Source: Proteles cristata cristata
Taxonomy: Eukaryota > Chordata > Mammalia > Carnivora > Hyaenidae
Length of the DNA: 64,000 nt
Direction: 5' to 3'
Assembly (NCBI GenBank): GCA_017311185.1
Contig: JAESUZ010003505.1
Location: 2,046,001 to 2,110,000, forward strand
The notes below the pieces were generated by a model. The model worked only from the letters and a program-made list of their open reading frames with translations. It made no database searches and was not told the origin of the DNA. Position numbers and translations under genes: made by a program. This document shows positions 22,071 through 32,290 of this stretch, one piece after another; position 1 is the stretch's first letter, and every line of letters starts with the position of its first letter.

Positions 22071-24687
22071 ATGCCTAGAGAATTTGTAGAGAAGTGGAGA
22101 AATCCTCGAAGAGTAGGCTGTGCTCTTTCTTCATTGGTTCCGATGTACCAACTATCGAAGCCTCTCTGTTCCTCTTAGGTTCTTTTATTTTGTGGTGAAC
22201 CCATTTTACTACTGGTTTCTATGATGCCCATTCAGGTAATCTAAGGCACAGAGAGAAAGTTACCTGCTTATCTGAATTACAACCACGACTATGCCTGATG
22301 TTGATTACGACACTACATGTTTTTATTAAAATCGCTGGAAATAATCACTGAGCAATAGAATAAGCTTTTTGTGGAATAAATGCCTAGGTATAATTTAGGA
22401 CCTTTCTCACTAATCATGAGTCGCTGTGAATCACAACCCCATCTAACTGCTCTTCCCAAGTCAGAAAATTCCTCATTCTAACTGTCCTTCGGAAGCCCTG
22501 CCAGAAATTCCTTGATGGTACGTTTTACCCAACATCCATATGGGAACGCAAACAGAAAAGACACAGCTTCTTCCACAAAGACTTGTACCTCACTGTGGGA
22601 GCCTTTCTGTTTAACACTGGCTCTTCTATCATCTGCACTAAAGCTCTCTTAGACTCCGTAGTTAAAGTGACACAGTGATATATTGATGTAATGAGTAATA
22701 TTATGAAATTAATTCTAAAATACTCTAACTCGTGCTGCCTTAATCTTTAAAATTCATTTGAATGATCACATTGTGCAAACCTTTTGTTGAAGGTCTTGCA
22801 AAGGCCTTTGGCCAAAAATAACGTAGAGCAGGTTTCTTGCGGTGGTGGTTTCTATGTCAGAATCACATTGCCACCAAAAATGAGAGGTATTCAGATCCCC
22901 CGTAGAGTGTAGTCTTGAAAACATCACCTGGACTCTCATCTTACCATTCAGAACCTTTTGTCTTTATATACACCTTGCTTAGGATCAATTAAATAGATGT
23001 CTTTATTTTCCCTTTAATTACTCTAGGCCTTTGGAAAGAGCTTCCCTTTAAGCCAATTTTCCAAAGAAAGAGACAGTCCCTGAAGCTTGCTATCACTCAG
23101 AAGCTACAGCCCCCGAGACAAGATACACTACAGCTTGACTTTTCCTTACTGGACAGCCTCTGGCTCAGCCTGGTTTTTACTTCACGCCTCCCTCCTGCTT
23201 TCTAGAAAATTCATTTTTCCTCCCTGTGTATCTTTATATGATTCCCCTTATGCTGCTGCAACTACCCTAACAAGACCCTACGTAAGCACATTTGCTTTTC
23301 GCAGACTGAGAGAGAGCTCGTGTAGAAAGTTGCCTAAAAGAACCCGTACGTTTTCCCCGACAGAGTATTTTAAGTAATAGAAATACAGTTTTCTACACTC
23401 AGTTTAAAACTAGTCTTGCCCTGTGAGGACCCGTCTCGTGATGAAAATACCCAAGGTGTTACAGGCACATAATACGCATTCAATAAATGTGAGTCAAGTT
23501 CAAATCTAAGAATTCTGAAGAAAAGCACTGGTTCCGAGACTGGCTGTCTCTGTTTCCCCACCATCTTGCTTTTAAATCTGACTTTCACCCCATTACTCTG
23601 CTAGACATTCTTCTCTGTTAGGCCACCAATTGCTTTCTTCCCGCCAAATTCTGGCATTTCGCTTCAGTCATCATAAGTATTCATCTGTGACATGGAGTTT
23701 GGTGACCATCACCTTCCTCGTTCCTTACGTCAATTCTTGCTTGTCTCTTGTGTTACACTCCCAACTCTCTCCTATTTCTTAGACTTCGCCTTCTGTCTCC
23801 CTTGGTGCCTGAACTTCCTTCCCGTGCCCCCCGTGTGGAAGTAACCCCCGGGATTCAGTTCACTCAGCACCTCTCATCTTCTCTGTGAAATCCCACAGGT
23901 ACGGAATGGGTTAGTGACTGCACGTCACAGAACTAATGCCCTTCTCTCCACTTCCGAGCCCCTGGCTGACATACCTAAAGAAATGAAATCCTTGCTTCAC
24001 TCTGCTTTCTCTCTGGCTTCTCTCCGATCTTTCTTCTTTGCCGAGGCCTAGATCTCTAAACCTAGGGCCTCATCTCTAACCCCGTCAGTCTGAGGTTCTC
24101 AGCCCCACTCTCACCCCTGCATCCTGTGAAGGGGTGTCCGAGAGCAGCCAGTAGGATGATGAGAGAGCCAAAAGCTAGATCCATGCAGAACCGGTAAAAT
24201 AGAATGAAATAAAGACGATTGAGATCATTTAGCATGGTGTCGAGGATCTTAAGGGGTGATGTAAGAACGAGCATCTTGAAGAACATGAAGGGCACTTAGT
24301 GAGAAACTGGTGGCCAGCTGCTCTCTGTTTCTACTGAAGACAGAGCAAGAGCATTTGGGCATAAATTGCGGCGGTAGAGATATAGAGGCTCTCAAAATAG
24401 AATTGCTCCTGGTCAGTAGTGTAAAATATTGTAATGTGTCAGTTCAAATGGGTATGGCATGATAGGGCTTTAAAAAAGAGAAGAACCAACCAACAAATAG
24501 GTTCATCTGTGTCTGGAGATCCAGAAGGGTCTGACCAAATTAGATCACATAGTACATTTATGTCCCGTTTGTAATCCCAGGAATCTTAGAATGGAAAAGT
24601 ATACATTCATAGTTTTAAAATGTAGCGATCTCAAATGATCGGTGGTGCTAGGCGCCATTGGGTCATAGTCTCTGCCCTCAAGAATGT
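22071..24687. other. Stretch without recognisable gene
   Basis: Unique-looking sequence. A slightly GC-richer part (about 23080-24100) holds unrecognised frames of 70-96 codons. No CAN-SINE, MIR or LTR seen. Confidence 0.5.
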
Positions 24688-24723
24688 GGGTTAGGTTAGG
24701 TTGGGTTAGGTTAAGGGTGTGTA

Positions 24724-24758
<35 letters not shown>

Positions 24759-25240
24759 GTGTGTGTGTGAGAGAGAGAGAGAGGGAGGGAGGGAGAGGGA
24801 AAGGGGGAGAGAGAGAGAAAGAAAGAAAGAAATAATAAGAGGATTAAAGAATTACAGAATAGTGTGATAAATACAAATGATAGACCTGTTTTAATTAGCA
24901 GGCAATTTCTTCAATCTGGACTATTTGCTTCCAGTGATGCATCCATATCCCTACCCCTAAAGCAGTATTAGCATCTGTAGTGCAAGGCATTATACTAAAA
25001 GTGCTGAGGAATCAGCAAAGAAGGGGTCCTTGCCCTCTTGTGTTTATGGTCTGGAAGGAGGTACACATAGGTTGATGGGCAGAAGAATATCGTATGATGA
25101 ATGTTAGAAAAGAACATTTACAGAGTTCAATGGGGACTCAGAAGGGGGGCTCTTAACAGTATTGTTAGTGGATCAGGAAAGGCTAAATGGAAGAATTGAC
25201 TGCTAAGCCAACTCATGAACGAGCAGAAATTGGCCAGGTA
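24640..25240 (+). repeat. Old mammalian interspersed repeat, left-part fragments
   Basis: Both TCATAGTCTCTGCCCTCAAG (before the microsatellite) and GTGCTGAGGAATCAGCAAAG, GGGGTCCTTGCCCTCTTGTG and GCAGAAATTGGCCAGG (after it) match the left part of the repeat type seen at 16560 and 17650. The microsatellite at 24688-24830 interrupts or separates two pieces. The family name is uncertain. Confidence 0.45.
24688..24830. repeat. Composite microsatellite: TTAGG-like, GT, GA, GAAA
   Basis: GGGTTAGGTTAGGTTGGGTT-type units (24688-24713) pass into a GT tract (about 24716-24768), then GA/GGGA and AAAG units. The left part resembles telomeric repeat but has only about four imperfect units. Confidence 0.9.
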
Positions 25241-25244
25241 AAAA

Positions 25245-27535
25245 GCAGAGGTATCAAGCATATACCTACCTCTAAAATGACATATAAAAATATGTGCTTA
25301 CACATATTTATGGCCACTAAATAGGAAAAAAAATCATGAAAAATGTGTTCCACATGACTGTATTATAAAACATCCTCCCAAAATACATTATTATCCAGAT
25401 TTGTCAATAATGACTTATTAATAAGTAAACTGCAAAAAAAGTATCATAATTCATAGGCATTCTTTTGAAAATGTTAATGCTCTCCATTCTCAAGGGCGAC
25501 TGGACAAGTTTGGGTGACCGTACCCTGCGTTAAGAATGTGACCTGGTGAATAGCTCATTGCCTCTATAGACAACTACGTACCTAATAACTTCAAGAAATG
25601 GCCGATTCTTTGTGTCTGAGCGAAGAAGACAAAGTATTTATTATTATATATTTAATTTCAAAGATGTATTGCCTAACTTTTTAATATTTAACTGGCAATG
25701 CGTTTTTGAAAACTAACCCTGAAATATGGGTTGGGTGAATGGAATGATGGTTGGGGAGAAAGAGTCCATAAAGATTGACAAAGTCACTGTGTAATTAGAA
25801 CAGTTCAGTCATTTTCATTTATCACATTTCAGTTTCTTGAACATGGACTGTCAAAGACTACTTTCAAAGGACCCCCCACCCCAAAAGCGATCCTTATTTT
25901 CAAAACATAAAAATAGGTTGAACCCAGTACGTGGTCAAGCATGGACAAATGCTGCCATCCCTGGGTGGGCTTGGGAATTAGTCTTGGTGCCTGAGACCTT
26001 GTATCCAACCTGTCAGGGGTGAATAGCTCTCCCTCCATCTTGGCCTCTCCTGCGCTTCCCCCATCAAGGAGATTTACTCATAGAACTAGGGTTCTATGTG
26101 CTCCTCAGCTACAGATTCCCTTGTGACCACGCCTTTGGACACTTGGTAGTGTGCCTTGGGTCCTCGGCTCTTGCCATATACCCAGTTCCTGGCATACGCA
26201 TCCCCAGCTAACTCTTGCTGACCATCTGGATTTCTCCTGAAGCTTTGCCCTCTTGAACCCCTGTTTTGCTCTCGCCACTAGAGAGGAATGATCTCCCTTC
26301 CTTACCCCTTCCCTCCCGCTTGGCGCCTCGCCAGCACAGGGCTGACGCTCACTAAGCCTTTTGGATACAGTGCATTGCTTGATTGCCCCCTGCGAAGAGT
26401 CCAGACCTCATCACACACTCCCAGATCTTGCTTCCTCCTCCTGCCTGCCTGCCCAGGCTGCGGAGGACCCAGCATGCTCCTGCCCAAGGTTACCTGAATT
26501 AGGACAAAATAAGAACCCGTTATTTTGATACACAGCAAACATGATTGGAGATCTAAAGAAACAGTCTTAGGTCTTCATCACATAGTATTGGATTTCAGGA
26601 GACGTTTGTGTTTTGGGTGAAGTAACGTCTTTACAAATAGAGAAGAAAACTTACCTTTCGGAAGCAATTCTGGATGTGGGTCACTGCAGATAGTTGAGAA
26701 ATAAGCTATATGGTGGGTGCATTGTCCTGTATGTTAAATCAAAGAATCTCCTAGATATCATACTGTCCTTCTAGATTTACTGGTAGACATCTGTGAAAAT
26801 TATGACTTGGACATTATGAGGAGCCTTTTTCTCAAACCTTTATTTCAGTTCCAGTCTAAGTGATAATTGAACTCTATTGGATAAAGGACCCAGAAATATG
26901 ACTTCAAACACAACTTTCCGTCAGAGCCCAAATAGCTGTTAGAGACTTCGTTGCTGGTGTCAACGTTACACTTTGCAAAGCAAAAGATGAAATCTAAAAT
27001 TTTATGCACAGCATGTAACAAAGTAATTGTACGATTATTATGTACCAGTTGATGTCAGGGCGCTGTAATTTTGGTGACACGGAGCAGAGTGCCTCTGACG
27101 TATTTGTTATTTAAAGAAGAAAAAAATGTTTACAAATAAATGTATAATTTTTAACAAAGTCCATTTAGACAAACTAAATTCTAGCATAACAGAATCGTAT
27201 TGACCCCTGCCACGCCCTCAATCAGGAATGCTTGTTTAACTATTTTTGTTCCCATGTAAGATTCCAACTTGAGGTGAGTGCTAATATGTGCACTCTTGGT
27301 TACCTGAACTCTTAAGGTAACTTTAAGACACAGGGAAAAACATGTGCTGTGTCTCTTTTTTCCCCACTCCCAAATCCACAAATAATCCATTTTAAACATT
27401 GAAAATCATGTCTTCAAATCTTTGGTGTGACTTATCCTGATACATTTGATTTTGAAAGTGATCTACCCTCCGAAGATCAGTTTTAACTGCTGTGGCAATG
27501 CTAAGCATTTAGTGAATGGATTTCAGGACCTCGGG
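25245..27535. other. Stretch without recognisable gene
   Basis: A GC-richer portion (about 25900-26480) carries opposing frames at 26288-26497 and 26302-26538, neither recognised. The rest is AT-rich and ORF-poor. Confidence 0.5.
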
Positions 27536-27539
27536 GGTG

Positions 27540-27680
27540 AATTTAAGCTCTGCTATGCTGTAACTATTTGGACCATTATTACATTCTTTAGGTTTCAGTT
27601 TCCTAATCTGTAAAATGGGATACCAATTCAAGGGCTTAGGGAAAGAAAAAGGGTGTGTGTCAAATGCTCAAGATGGTGAC
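27540..27680 (-). repeat. MIR element, reverse orientation
   Basis: TTTAGGTTTCAGTTTCCTAA followed by TCTGTAAAATGGGATACC is the reverse-oriented MIR core. The sequence upstream (TTAAGCTCTGCTATGCTGTA) fits the MIR 3' side. Confidence 0.8.
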
Positions 27681-27689
27681 CGTCACATG

Positions 27690-29062
27690 AAGCTCTCAGT
27701 GTTACTTGTTAACAAACATGCTATGTCTAGTATAGGTAAAAGTGTGCGATTTTGACTTTATATTAGCATCTCTGACAGTATGATTTCGGTGCTTTTCATT
27801 ACCAGGAAAGGTAATCGTCTTAGTTTTGGTTAAACTCTGATTTTTTTTCCAAGGGTTTTGGCCAAAGTAGAGAGAGGTGAGAAGAGGTCTTAATGCTAAC
27901 GCGGAGTTGGTGCCAGTTTGAAGCAACAGCTCGTTCATGGACTTTTTTAATACAATTTGCTTTGACTTGGTTTGGTTCATGCATTTTTAAAAATCTTCCT
28001 TGTGGGGTGCAGTCATTAGGCTTTTATGCCTAAAGAACTGAGTTCAGTTATAAGTAAAATTCATTTAATAGCGCAAGTCTGATTCTATGTGGTTATTTAT
28101 TCACAACATAAAATAGCCCCATAATTCAACATAGTTAATAGTGTCTGCTCATAGAACTGTGGGGAATTCTGCAGATCTTAGACAAGAAGTGCTTAAGTTA
28201 TAGAAGGCAGTATCCATAACGCTAATTATTCCTGATATCATCAATATGGCAAACTCTAGCAGATGAAAATAAAAGTTTAATGTGTGCCTTATTCTGTGTC
28301 TCTGTAGAACTCTGTAGTAGATTCCCTTATTTCAAAGATGGCAGCGACTTAATGCATGGATGGAAGTGGTCACAAAACTTGTCTTTTCGCAGGAAGCCCT
28401 ATGTGGAAACCATCCTTTCCCTTTTCAGCAATAGAAACTGTTTAAAACCCCCTCTTCTTCCCTATGGACTGCTGCCGCTGCTGCTCAGCTCTGTTCAAAG
28501 GAAGCCCTTGATTATCCTCAAGGGATACTGTCTTTGTGCAATTTGGAAATAATTTGTTTTGTATTCAGAAACGGTAGGACTAGATATACTTGTAGAATAT
28601 TCCAATGTAGTCCGGTATGAAAATTTACCTAACTTGAATCTGGTGTTTATAAATGGGCATTGCTTAATTAGCATTTTAAATTGGAATTTTAATAAATGCT
28701 ATCAATCAGTGACCAATTTACATAGCATTTATCTGGGGAGATGAGTTGGCGAAATATCAGTCTTCCTGAGATGCATCTTGGCCCAAATGGGGATTTAAGA
28801 TTTTAAAACCTTTCATTCTTCCCATTAGAGCGCTCCCCCTTTGTGTCCCCTCATGTTCTCATTCAAATCCACATCTGCTAATCTGTGTCATCGAAAATCC
28901 AGGGGCACATATCTGAAGCGTGGATTCTGAAAAAGTCCAGCTGTGCAATGTTTTACGTATTTAATTCTTCTAAGAGTCTAACTGAACAGCCTCTTCATAT
29001 TCTGGCCTAAATAGTTCCATAGTGTTTATCTGCAATTATTTCAAGTAACTCCCCCGCCCCCA
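27690..29062. other. Stretch without recognisable gene
   Basis: A 90-codon plus frame (28280-28552) and a 92-codon minus frame (27702-27980) are not recognisable. No repeat family is visible. Confidence 0.5.
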
Positions 29063-29070
29063 ACACACAC

Positions 29071-29111
<41 letters not shown>
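29063..29111. repeat. (AC)n microsatellite
   Basis: AC tract of about 24 units with one CGC interruption, preceded by a C-rich run. Confidence 0.97.
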
Positions 29112-29114
<3 letters not shown>

Positions 29115-30140
29115 GCAAAGTCACATACATCACCCTGATCTGTGCAATGATCATGTACAAAGTGTTAATGACTTAGGAAGATATTTGCTTAAGAGCTTTT
29201 GGAGCCCCACAAAATATCTGTTGTTCTATTTTTTGACCCAGTTTTACTAAAGAGATTTGCAAAACCCTGAAATAACTTTCAAATTTAGATGGTGTCCAAG
29301 AAATGTTCAAATAATTTCTAGGGTATCTTACTAATGTCCTAATTAAAGGGTGAGCATATTGATCACTCGGGGAAGAACAGACACCATGGTTGTGATGATC
29401 GTGTTCTAACAATGTTTGCGAATCACGATTTTAGAGGAGCCACCAGTACTGAAAGAAAAGAACACTATGGGGTAGAGACTTGAGCGTCGAGTAACACTAA
29501 GTATTTCCATGTATGATGATGAATGTGTTAGACAGTAATAAAAACAGAGAAGGAAAAGTATCCACCCAGAGGGTGATGAGCTGTGTTCCCATTACCAGAT
29601 GTAGCACTAGATGTGAAAAGTGACAAAAGTTCAAGGTAAAAGGAGCATGTTAGAGAGGAAAAAGAAATTACTCTTTTTGAATCAGATTGAGGGAAGAATA
29701 CATTCATTACTGGATCCAATTGATAAATGGAGAACACTAACCCGTTCTTAAAGTATTAATTTTTTGGTTTGTCAGTATTTTCAGATCTTTCAGATGTGGA
29801 CTGACAGCTAATCCTGAAAAGATACGCTGGTTGATATTCATATTGTAATGTAAGGTGCTTCTTGTTTTCTGTTTCTTCATAAAAATTCGGAGGGGTCTGG
29901 AGGAATCGGGATCGGAAGAACACACCAGAGTATCCTCAAACTCACTAAGACACATTCAATTCGCAGTTTAATGGAGGAAGAAGCTGAGGGGATGGAATGT
30001 TCTAGAAAAAAAATACAAATTAAAGGAAGGAGGGACGTTGGACTGGAGGCAGTGCAAAGATAATACTAAGCGTGGATCTGGAGGGAGGGAGGGGTTGGGG
30101 GGAGGCAATTTTTAAATAAAAATGGAAGTGCCGCAATACT
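29112..30140. other. Flank of the CpG island, no gene seen
   Basis: AT-rich until about 30040. A run of G triplets (GGAGGGAGGGAGGGGTTGGG, 30077-30103) marks the approach to the CpG island. No ORF of interest. Confidence 0.55.
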
Positions 30141-30164
30141 GAAGACTGTGTTACTGAGAAGTGC

Positions 30165-30720
30165 GGCTACTTGGAACGGCGCGTTAGCTATTCCGGATCC
30201 GGGCCGTCCAGCCGGGGCCCATCATTCAGAGTTCGCTCAGGCCGAGCGAACGCACCCCGCCGGCCCCAGGGACCCTCCTCCCTCCCTGGGGTGCGGGCCT
30301 GGCCCTCTCCCGGCGGTCGCCGGGGCCGAGCCCGCGGGCGCACGACCGGGGGTGGGCGCGGCGCACCCCGAGGCCGGCGGGGGCCGGGCCGGACCCCGCC
30401 GCGTCCCGCGCCCCCTCCCCCGCGGCACCCCGCGAGCAGCGCGCGCCCCGCCGGCGCTGCCGACCCAGGCCCGGTGCTTGGCCCCTCCCGCCTCCGGGAC
30501 GCCCTCCTCTCCCGAGCCGCGCGTCCAGCGAGCGGGAGCGGAGTTCCGCCGAGGCCGGGCGAGCGTGGCCGCCACTCCCGTTTGGATTAAGTAAACAGCT
30601 CGGCGGGCGGGGGGTGGGGGGCTGCGGGGTGGCGGGAATGGTGGCGGATCGGGGCGGGAGGCGGGTCGGGACTCATTCAGGCGCCGGGAAAACAGCTGCT
30701 TTTGTGAGCACGGCAAAGTA
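30165..30720. promoter_or_regulatory. CpG island, left lobe
   Basis: Very GC-rich with dense CpG, in sharp contrast to the AT-rich flanks. The plus frames of 139-148 codons here (30148-30594, 30171-30590) are Pro/Arg/Ala/Gly-rich, as GC-rich non-coding DNA gives in any frame. A G-rich block at 30601-30660 could fold as quadruplexes. It may hold an upstream or divergent start site, but no initiator element or strong donor is obvious. Confidence 0.85.
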
Positions 30721-30810
30721 GTGCTGCTGGAGGAAAGCGGTGCTGAAAAATCTACAGCAACCCGAAAAGGCACACTGGCGAGTATCGATGTTTTATGGGC
30801 TGCTTGTGTG

Positions 30811-31015
30811 CGTGCAACACCTCCTATCAGGTCTTGGAAGCACGCTTGTAACCAGTTTTGGGTGGTTTTCACGCTCTTCGTTTGGGGCATGGCTGTTAAA
30901 ATGCCCCGGTGTGTGTGTGCAATACCTCCTATCAGGTCTTGAAAGCACGCTTGTAACCAGTTTTTGGTGCAGTTTTCACACTCTTCGTTTGGGGCATGGC
31001 TGTTAAAATGCCCCG

Positions 31016-31048
<33 letters not shown>

Positions 31049-31153
31049 CGCGTGCGTGTGCAATACCTCCTATCAGGTTTTGGAAGCACGCTTGTAACCA
31101 GTTTTTGGTGTAGTTTTCACACTCTTCGTTTGGGGCATGGCTGTTAAAATGCT

Positions 31154-31199
<46 letters not shown>

Positions 31200-31439
31200 C
31201 GCGCGCGCCCGCGCGCAATACCTCCTATCAGGTCTTGAAAGCACGCTTGTAACCAGTTTTTGGTGTAGTTTTCACACTCTTCGTTTGGGGCATGGCTGTT
31301 AAAATGCCCCGGCGTGTGTGTGTGTGTGCGTGCGCGTGCGCGCGTGCAATACCTCCTATCAGGTCTTGAAAGCACGCTTGTAACCAGTTTTTGGCAGTTT
31401 TCACACTCTTCGTGTGGGCATGGCTGTTAAAATGCCCTG

Positions 31440-31491
<52 letters not shown>

Positions 31492-31514
31492 TGCGCGCGC
31501 GTGTGCGTGAGTGT
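30811..31514. repeat. Five-unit minisatellite with GT/GC spacers inside the CpG island
   Basis: Five copies of an 85-89 bp core begin CTCCTATCAGG and end near AAAATGCCCC: 30821-30907, 30926-31014, 31067-31154, 31222-31310 and 31353-31437. Spacers of about 18, 52, 67, 42 and 75 bases consist of GT repeats passing into GC alternation. Cores are nearly identical (for example TTTTGGGTGG, TTTTGGTGC and TTTTGGTGTAG variants; the last core has GTGTGGGCAT). Read on the minus strand the array gives THTHTH plus a repeated peptide, a by-product of unit structure rather than a gene. No SINE or known transposon is visible in the core. Confidence 0.95.
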
Positions 31515-31572
31515 GGAAGGAGGGGTCCGGAGGCGGCGGCCGGGAGCCGCGGCGGCGGGGCGCGGGGCCGGC

Positions 31573-31589
31573 GGGGCGGGGCGGGGCGG
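31573..31589 (+). promoter_or_regulatory. Tandem GC boxes (SP/KLF-type)
   Basis: Three overlapping GGGGCGG motifs about 85-100 bases upstream of the candidate ATG at 31675. This is the expected arrangement in a TATA-less CpG-island promoter. Confidence 0.7.
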
Positions 31590-31648
31590 CGGCGGCGGCC
31601 CGGCCGGGCGCGAAGGGAAGAGGCCGCCGCCGCCCCTCGGCGGCCGGG

Positions 31649-31656
31649 TGTAAACA
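31649..31656 (+). promoter_or_regulatory. Forkhead-type site TGTAAACA
   Basis: An exact TGTAAACA (reverse complement TGTTTACA) inside otherwise GC-rich sequence, 18 bases before the candidate ATG. An AT-rich octamer in this context is notable, but function is not shown. Confidence 0.45.
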
Positions 31657-31674
31657 GAGGACGCTCAGCCTATC

Positions 31675-31801
31675 ATGTCTGGCTGCCGCTCGCAGCCGGA
31701 GCCCCGAGCCCGGCGCTGTAACATGATACGCTCCAGACCGAGGCAACTTGGCAGCGCCGGGCTCGGCTCCGCACGGCCACAGCGAGGCGCGCCGCGGCAA
31801 G
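31675..31801 (+). CDS. Candidate first coding exon or upstream ORF
   Basis: ATG at 31675 has A at -3 and opens 42 codons, MSGCRSQPEPRARRC... to ...GAPRQ, plus one base up to a good donor (CAAG|GTGGGT). The product start is Arg-rich and basic with no recognised domain. Unspliced, the frame stops eight bases after the donor. An internal ATG (codon 17, MIRSRPRQLG) is a second possible start. Splicing to the acceptor at 37655 would keep frame (G plus AA makes a Glu codon). Alternatives are an upstream ORF in a 5' UTR exon or chance in GC-rich DNA. The alternative donor at 31806 would change frame. Confidence 0.3.
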
Positions 31802-32290
31802 GTGGGTGAGCGGCGGGGCGGCGGGGCGGCGGGGCCGGGGGCGCAGCGCGGGCTCCCGGCGCCGCTCGTCGCGCGGCTCTTCCGGCGGCAGGTCGCTCGC
31901 GCGCTCGCCCGCACCCGGGGGCGGCGGCGGCGGCGGCGGCCCCGCTTCTCGCCCCGGCGGTGGCGGCTCGGGAGGCGGCCTCGCGCCGGTCACAGTCGCC
32001 GCAGACGCAACATTAGCATCTGAAATGAGGTGGCCCTTTAACCCCTGAGGGAGATGCCTGTGAGGGTTTGGAGGCGGCGGAGGCTGAACTTTCTCGATTC
32101 CTCTCCGAGGTCCCTCGGAGCGGTGCAGGTAGCCGCGGGCAGAATGGAGTCTTTTGTTCCCGGGGTTTTTAATTAGGCGGATTTTCTTCTTTTTGAGGGG
32201 TGGTTTACGGTCCCGAGCCTCGAGGTAAAGCTGTCGTTTCTCCTGCGTTCTGTGACTTTGGCGATGTGTCTTGTCGGAGTCCTTGCGAGC

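Larger units (their letters stand above)
31485..32290 (+). promoter_or_regulatory. CpG island, right lobe: probable plus-strand promoter
   Basis: The densest CpG of the window. It holds tandem GC boxes (GGGGCGGGGCGGGGCGG, about 31573-31589), a forkhead-type site TGTAAACA (31649-31656), an ETS-like CTTCCGG (31876-31882) and no TATA box. Good splice donors follow on the plus strand: AAG|GTGGGT at 31802, GTGAGC at 31806, CAG|GTAGCC at 32129, GAG|GTAAAG at 32225. Such islands usually mark promoters, with a first exon ending at one of these donors. I cannot tell which gene this is. Confidence 0.75.

Noticed and set aside
24688..24713. Interstitial telomere
   Set aside because: Only about four imperfect TTAGG/TTGGG units, too few and too irregular to support a chromosome-fusion relic.
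30148..30594. 148- and 139-codon plus frames in the left CpG lobe
   Set aside because: Two different frames are open over the same bases, both low-complexity; this is expected in sequence with few AT-rich stop codons.
30237..31244. 335-codon minus-strand ORF with THTHTH and repeated WLQACFQDLIGGIA segments
   Set aside because: It is a reading of the minisatellite and GC-rich lobe. GT repeats have no stops in some frames, and the repeated peptide follows from repeated DNA. No start context, splice signal or known domain supports it.
30811..31514. CRISPR-like array of repeats and spacers
   Set aside because: Vertebrate context; cores are 85-89 bases and spacers are simple GT/GC tracts, so it is a minisatellite.
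31228..31914. 228-codon minus-strand ORF over the right CpG lobe
   Set aside because: Pro/Ala/Arg-rich composition typical of GC-rich non-coding DNA, continuing into the GT repeats.
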